A stretch of 64,000 nucleotides of DNA from Bradysia coprophila. Taxonomy: Eukaryota > Arthropoda > Insecta > Diptera > Sciaridae. This document shows positions 58,031 to 64,000 of the stretch, one piece after another (the stretch's first letter is position 1; each line of letters begins with the position of its first letter). A program made the position numbers and the translations under genes. The notes under the pieces were generated by a model. It worked only from the letters and a program-made list of their open reading frames with translations. It was not told the origin of the DNA and did no database searches. The stretch is taken from assembly GCF_014529535.1 (NCBI RefSeq), contig NW_023503616.1:1178001-1242000 (forward strand), read 5' to 3'.

Positions 58031-60362
58031 TCATTGATTTATTTTTACCATGAGACGCTTTCCGTTTGTAAAAGATTAGCACTATTCATACTACGTAAAT
58101 CCTTTGCAACTTAATCTGCCAGTATATCGAGAGCACATCGAAATGGATTATTTTTCATCTCTATTAAGAGTTCCATCAATTTTAGTTATTGGTTCGGTAA
58201 AACGATGTCATAAGTTCCCAATATTCTATTTATAAATAAATAATGAAAAGAAAATTGCTTTTGATAGACTTATTTATATAAACTGCTTGTAATGTTCGAT
58301 TTCTGGTATTTTTATGGTTGAATTAATTTACCAAATGGAGGTGATTAGTTACTTATTTTTTCCCGTATATTTCGATTAATTTCATACATATTTTGTGTTG
58401 GACATTAATTTAATCGAAAAATCAATTAAATAGTTAACGATTACAATTTTACTCGATATTATCAATTTATATGGTCGGTCGACCTGTCGTCATTAAATTG
58501 ATATACAGTCATTTCCTTGGACAATTATCAATTGCAAAGAATTGTTTTCTTCCACATCCTAACGATATTATAGTTTTATCGGCTATTTGGTACGTATAAT
58601 AATACGAACATGTGCCATCTTAAAACACATTCCGAAATGGCGTCATTTTTTATCTGCCATATAAATTCCTATTATTGCATATCAATCATTTGTTCTGAAT
58701 GGATTTATACGAGATCAATAGAAAACCAGCAGAAACTTGTCGGTACGTCAATCAGATACGTCAGTAACATAGAAATCATCATTCACAATAGTATTTTACC
58801 CTTTGTCTGTAATATAAATTCATGGGCTTTACATCTCGTCGGAATAATGGATATATGTAAGAGGTATCAGCGCACGTTGTACAACCCTATTACTTTTTTT
58901 TTAAATATATATATATTGCTCTCGGATAACGAATACATTTTTACAATGGAGCAGCTAAGTGACTGTAATAGTTTTATGTTGGATGTTATGGATTTATGGT
59001 TAGAACGATGCTATTTAATTTAACAAGAAACAGATGACTGTTGTGTATGCTGACAAAACGGCGAATAAATATTACATTTGAGTGTTGTTTAAATGGGCTG
59101 GTATATTCGATTTGTTTTCGTAACTTCACATCAAGCCGATGTTTGTAAGCTTGTTCTCTGAGCATACACAAGTTGCACCAATTAAAAGAAAAAACTTTTC
59201 TTGTTCGAATAGTATTAACATTCACATCTTGTATATCTGAATCATACCTCACAAGAGCTACCAATTATAAATTTGCCATTAAATTGCCTTTCTCATAGAG
59301 CAATCCACACTTATATGGTAAAAGCTATCAAAATTTTATGTCATTCTAAATGCTAGCTAACTGCAACTATAAAAGGTCTAGAGTGCAATTGTTATTGCAG
59401 TAAAAAGATATTTCAAATATTATTTCTCATTCAACTCAAATTAGTTTATGGCTAATTGTTTGGTTATCAAATTTTATTACTTACTCTCTTAACCACCATA
59501 CTTGAATGGTGTATGTTCTAAGCAAGCCACAAAAATTATTCTTGACGAAAACCATTACGAATCTTTTGCGGAATATTTTTATTGGATAAAAGCTTTCGAC
59601 GTACAATGCAAGAACATAAACTAAATTAATTACACTATACGACACACAGCACAAAGGGAAATATTATTCGCATAAATTTAGTGGTCCGTTGTCAAGAACA
59701 TGTTTATGACGGCAAAGAAATGGTTAGAATCTCTATTATACTGCATATGGAATGGTTATATATAAATTGAATTTACTACATTAATTTGGCTTTTCTTTAT
59801 TTTGCAGTTTTTTTTTATTTTATAAATTGTACTTTAATGTTTGGATAGTCGGATTTAATAGCACCAATAAAGACTAATTTAGTAAACAATAAAAAATTAC
59901 TGTAAAATAGTTTGCTATTTGTTGCGATGATATACGATCTTCCTAATTGAAAAGTATTTCAACCAGCTTCTCATTTAGAAGTCGACCTTTCGAGTAAATA
60001 TTTGTTTTTTCAAAGAGTTTCTCGTTTTTATCAACAAATTTTTTAGACATTAATGGCGACAAATTTTATATTATCAAAAATGTCGTCTTCTGATAAAATT
60101 TTCGTTTCTCACTACTATCTGCTTTCCATTTACAAAATATGTTGTTCATGAACAGTTGTAGTCATATGGTTCTGTGATGGTAATATTTAAATTTCGATTG
60201 CTGTTTTTAATACGAATTTTTAATGCAAAACTGACATACAAAGTATTCACAACGCAGGAGAGAAAATAATCATTTACATGCTACATGCGTCGAAAACCGT
60301 ACTTTTCATGTTTTAGGTTCTTCTTTCGACGCCCTCAGCATGTAAAATCCATTATATAACTC
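58031..60362. other. Gene-free stretch with one unsupported ORF
   Basis: A 137-codon ATG frame at 58610-59023 is Ile/Tyr/Cys/Ser-rich, as expected of AT-rich random DNA; I do not call it a gene. Nothing else recognised. Confidence 0.35.
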
Positions 60363-60466
60363 GGAATAAAAATGAAAAGTCTCGTTTTCGTGTGTTTATT
60401 GACCTCGGCTTCGCCTCGGATCAACAAAATTCACACGAAAACTCTACTTTTCATCTTTTTATCCCT
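60363..60466. repeat. Foldback, about 45-bp arms
   Basis: ataaaaatgaaaagtctcgt + tttcgtgtg on the left is mirrored by cacacgaaaactctactttt + catctttttat on the right. The loop is GC-richer (gacctcggcttcgcctcgga). Short stretches catgtaaaat flank it in direct orientation. Confidence 0.75.
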
Positions 60467-60689
60467 AGTCATGTAAAATACTATTTCTCCTCTCTGCTGA
60501 AACTTCGGAAAATTTGTTGTGAAAGACGTTCTGTTTAACCTGGGAAAAAAGTTGACAATGCCATTTTCTTGGGTGACTTGTTGACCTCGTTGAACAAATA
60601 ACAATTGCTCTAATCTATCAATCACTTTATTTACACTTTAGTTTCGTCACGGACCTTAAAGAAACGGCAAACGTTTGATCGATAAAACA

Positions 60690-60850
60690 AAAATGAAATC
60701 TGATACTTCTTTTGTTCAGTTAAGTTAATCGCTTAGTGTAAGTGATTGGGTAACCTTTTACTTCGTTCGTTTCAACAGTTTACCGGATAAAAGCATGTAA
60801 GCCGGAGTTTACTTCTTATTTTGTCGTTGTTATTGATAATAGATGATTAG
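60690..60850 (-). repeat. Paired dispersed motif element (minus copy)
   Basis: Minus strand: taatcatctattatcaataa + caacgacaaaa, then gaacgaagtaaaaggtt (near 60765), then aacaaaagaagtatcagatt (near 60710). Same block order as 63140-63300. Confidence 0.55.
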
Positions 60851-63139
60851 CCGCTTCTAGAAGATGTAGTCTGGTTGCGTTGTAAAACTTCAGAAACTGT
60901 TCTTCTTTAACCGCTACTTTAAATAGTCTTAACAAAAAAAGAACATTCTGCACGTCTTAGAGCATTCAAGTCAAAATTAAACCCCATATCTACTCTACAT
61001 ATATGATTCGGTTACGGTTGAATCCATTGGTCCACATGTACGTACATCATTGCATCATTTTGAGCTATAACACTTGAAATTTCGCCGTTATGATCTTGAT
61101 ACATTTTGACTCGACCGCTATTATCCGTAGAGTGTACGTTGTTTGTATTAAGGCTTTTTAATCGTTATAATAAACATCAGAGAATTTGTTAGATGAGCGA
61201 AATTGAAGACTGAATTTAATCATTAAGGAATCTACCTTAAAGGTGTTAACTTCTGGGCATATTTTATGTGAAAGGGAAAGAAAGGATTATTCTGTTAATA
61301 ATTTCCAGCTACCCCTGAACCGAATCAATATTTTAGACACCTGTCCGTGTACTTACACTCTCCGATTTTTTTTTTTTAAATAATAACAAAAGTTTTCGGG
61401 ATGAAGGTATCCAACTCATTATATTCCAGTGAATGTGCGCCTTCACAAGCATGTATAGGTAAACAGTATAACAAACAAAGGAGTAAATTGACGTAACATT
61501 TAATGGAAGACTGTACGTTTTACATAAAATATTATTCAATTAGCAAAATAATTTATCATCATTAGATCATCTGTCATGTTCAATACGAACGAATTAATTA
61601 ATTCATCGAAAGAAATTAGTCAAAAGTTCACCAAAATTAGAGAAAAGTGATCTTAAAGTAGATAACTGATTGTCGGTAAAAAAAACCGAACGAAAACTGT
61701 TACAAAAACTAAAACTATACATGAAAGTAATCATATGGACCTGATGCAACAGGTTAGAGATATATATATATTTTTTTAAATTGCTGTGTGTATAGCTGTA
61801 TCATGACGGTATAATTAGGAGGAATTAGATTCATCGTTTCGTAGAGCATATATTAATAAGTGAACGAAATATTTCTTTCGTGTATCACATTACAAGTAAA
61901 GTAGAAAGTGTAAGATTCAAATGTAGATAATATGCATTTCGAGTATAAGTTGTAAGTTTTGATGATATGTATTCTGAAGAACAACCATATCAGATGAATT
62001 CGTTTAGAGTCTGATTTCATAAATGTTTTTCAGATCCGCATTCAACCGTTCATTTGCTTTTCTTCACTCTAAATTTTCTCCATCACAATTTTCTCATATC
62101 GCGTTAATTGTTTGTACTTCAGAAGAAGAACAAAAAAAAATCAAAACAATAAAACTCAAATTATCTTCTCTACCGTTAAAGATTCCAAGCATTCTTTTTG
62201 ATATAACTAATAACCCTCGCGTTTACGAGACAAACGAATTCCCCTCAAAATATTTGTGTGAGATATTCATTTCGGATGCGAGAGTTTACAAACGAATGTA
62301 CAAGAGAAATGAAAAAAATAAATATTGGAGACGATTTCATATTTTGCGCAATCGCTAGTTCTCCGCTGGAAGACTGGAATGTGGATTCGTTGAGCACCAT
62401 GTGTTCAAGCATATAAACTCTGTAATACTAGAGTCACGATTGAGTAACTGCTTGACGAAGCGGAAGATGATGAGAGAGTGTGGGAACCTTATGTGGTGAA
62501 AATATCAAATAATTTGATTGAGTTCAAGAAAGTTGATCAAAGAAAGGTATAAATAGTAAAACTTTAGAAATGCAACGTAACGATATTTAGCTTGCTAAAC
62601 AGATGTAGGAAAGTTCTCTTTGTAACAAACTTCACATTCGTCTCGTCGCATATCCAAACAAGGATAACAGAGAATAAATAAAAACCGAAACAAATTAAAT
62701 GAGTAGACAAAATGAAACCACGAAATAAATACCTGAAATACCTATCTCGACCGACCGAGTAATTAAGATAGTCCAACCCTTTATTTCAATTTAAAAATCT
62801 GAAACGTTTTTTTTTTGTTGCAGTATATAATTTTCGTTTAATGTTTGTGCTTTGTGGTGCGGGAATGCGACATGACCCCAAAACAGAAGTTTTTATTTAA
62901 TTGTTTGTTTTTCATTTGACATAATCTGATGATAAATGAAAATTCGGTACACAAAATTTGAGTATGCTAGACTCTTCAGATGTAATTGATATTAAAATGC
63001 TACAGTGTTAAAAAATGAATTTTTGTGCATTCTGTTTGCAATTTTTAGAATGATTTTGTTGCGCATTTTATGAATATTTTCTTACGAGGCACCCGAATCT
63101 TTAAAAGTTAATCTGGTTTAACATGTCACAGACGGCAAG
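60851..63139. other. Gene-free stretch with one doubtful ORF
   Basis: The frame 62023-62358 (111 codons, Lys/Phe/Arg-rich; a possible acceptor ttttcag sits at its start) could be a terminal exon, but has no recognised domain. Otherwise AT-rich sequence and a short (AT)n near 61760. Confidence 0.3.
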
Positions 63140-63300
63140 TTTTACTTCTGATCTATTACTTCATTTGATCGAAGATTTTCAGAGATTGATTTCAGAAATC
63201 TTTTATTTCATTTGTTCTGAAGATGCGTTTTGCTATATAAGACCTCATTAGTCAGAGCTTGTCGTTTATTATTGCTATCGATAACAGATGACAGGTTAAA
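63140..63300 (-). repeat. Paired dispersed motif element (minus copy)
   Basis: Minus strand: ctgtcatctgttatcgatag + caataataaacgacaag, then gaacaaatgaaataaaagat (near 63205), then gatcaaatgaagtaatagat (near 63160). Confidence 0.6.
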
Positions 63301-63429
63301 TAATTAATATATTAATGTCAACAGGTTCAAGTTCCAGTTTTTCCAGTCTAACTATTCAATGTAATGAAAAGAGGACCGCAACGAAGACAATTATATGAAG
63401 ACGTTTTATGCTAGACATCCTTTGTTAAC

Positions 63430-63600
63430 AGGCATAGCACATCTTCTAGCAAAAATAGAAAATATTCGGAGGCTGACGAATTCACAGTATGACCTTTTCG
63501 CTGTGTGAGTTAAGACATACAATACAAACAATCTTACCACAAAAGACTCAAAAGACTTGAGCTTGTTTAATCAATGTTAATGCTAGCAGCAGTGCTGTGT
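63430..63600. mobile_element. Degenerate relative of the 34599 MITE
   Basis: Shares aaatattcggaggctgacga, tgtgtgagttaagacatac + aatacaa, and right end atgctagcagcagtgct with 34599-34810. The ends have lost the CAACGCA terminus and the target duplication. Confidence 0.6.
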
Positions 63601-64000
63601 AACAATAAATAAACATACAGGTGGAAAGGGCTACATGTTGTTTAGTGAATACTATTAAGTTAGCAATGTTACAGTAGTTAATACTAATAAAGGTGCACTA
63701 ACAATGTGCAATGAACTCATTTCAAATGTAGATCTGAGCTTGGTGACGTCCCCTATTATCAACCCATTCCTTATTCGGCCACGTTGCTCTAAATTCAACA
63801 GGTAACAAAGTCTTTTAATTTTTAATTTCACTAATTTAATATCCGTGCTATGTAGAACTACATAAATCAAGGCTAACCGCCGAGTTGTATCGTGACTTTT
63901 GATATTAGATACCAATGACGTCTCGCAGATATTCATAACACCTGAAAATGTGCTTCCCAAAAGGGTTAGCTTGTAAAACCCACATAAATTTGTCTGAAGT
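63601..64000. other. Window end, no gene recognised
   Basis: A 101-codon minus frame (63655-63960) lacks a domain. Nothing else was seen. Confidence 0.3.

Noticed and set aside
58610..59023. 137-codon ATG frame
   Set aside because: Composition (Ile, Tyr, Ser, Cys) is that of AT-rich random DNA; no signal, domain or splice context.

Overview
The window looks like nuclear DNA of an insect, most likely a dipteran. The evidence is strong AT-richness, spliced genes with very short introns (54-77 bp is typical here), sparse genes and many small DNA-transposon remnants. A nematoceran fly such as a fungus gnat would fit, but this is inference and the sequence does not name the species. Four protein-coding loci are well supported: (1) a 7-exon SLC46-type major-facilitator transporter (1612-3780, +); (2) a single-exon 930-codon secreted or membrane-anchored Ser/Ile/Leu-rich repeat protein I do not recognise (9591-12383, -), followed in frame by a 78-codon open extension; (3) a 4-exon, 184-residue SAM-domain protein (30121-31118, -); (4) a 2-exon RecQ helicase of the Werner (WRN) type with an acidic EHESERES repeat tail (34942-36881, +). 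Two further exons are only candidates (49456-49628 -, 54229-54360 +).

The centre (18.1-29.9 kb) is a 37-bp satellite in two arrays of about 153 and 98 nearly identical units in the same orientation. They are separated by a 2,486-bp segment with foldback-element architecture: both ends consist of 43-bp palindromic tandem repeats in inverted orientation, and the satellite is duplicated for exactly 9 bp (TTAAATTAA) at the junctions. Inside it are a 93-bp inverted repeat carrying a near-complete tRNA-like cloverleaf, a hAT-type MITE with a perfect 8-bp target duplication, and a perfect 136-bp palindrome. I read this as a non-autonomous foldback (Mutator/FB-like) element that jumped into a satellite array.

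Around the genes I find several MITE families: hAT-like with 8-bp duplications (7376, 25212, 31429, 32302); a CAACGCA-ended family with 7-bp duplications (31885, 34599), one copy about 130 bp upstream of the helicase start codon; and a TTAA-flanked foldback family (4109, 15623, 51526). A short paired motif (core AATGAAGTAAAAGATTTTG) recurs at about a dozen places in both orientations. The right half (37-64 kb) is otherwise gene-poor and probably intronic or intergenic.

The four genes do not form an obvious pathway. The window is ordinary insect euchromatin next to, or invaded by, satellite. Gene boundaries were built by eye from splice sites and protein resemblance, not by alignment or transcripts.
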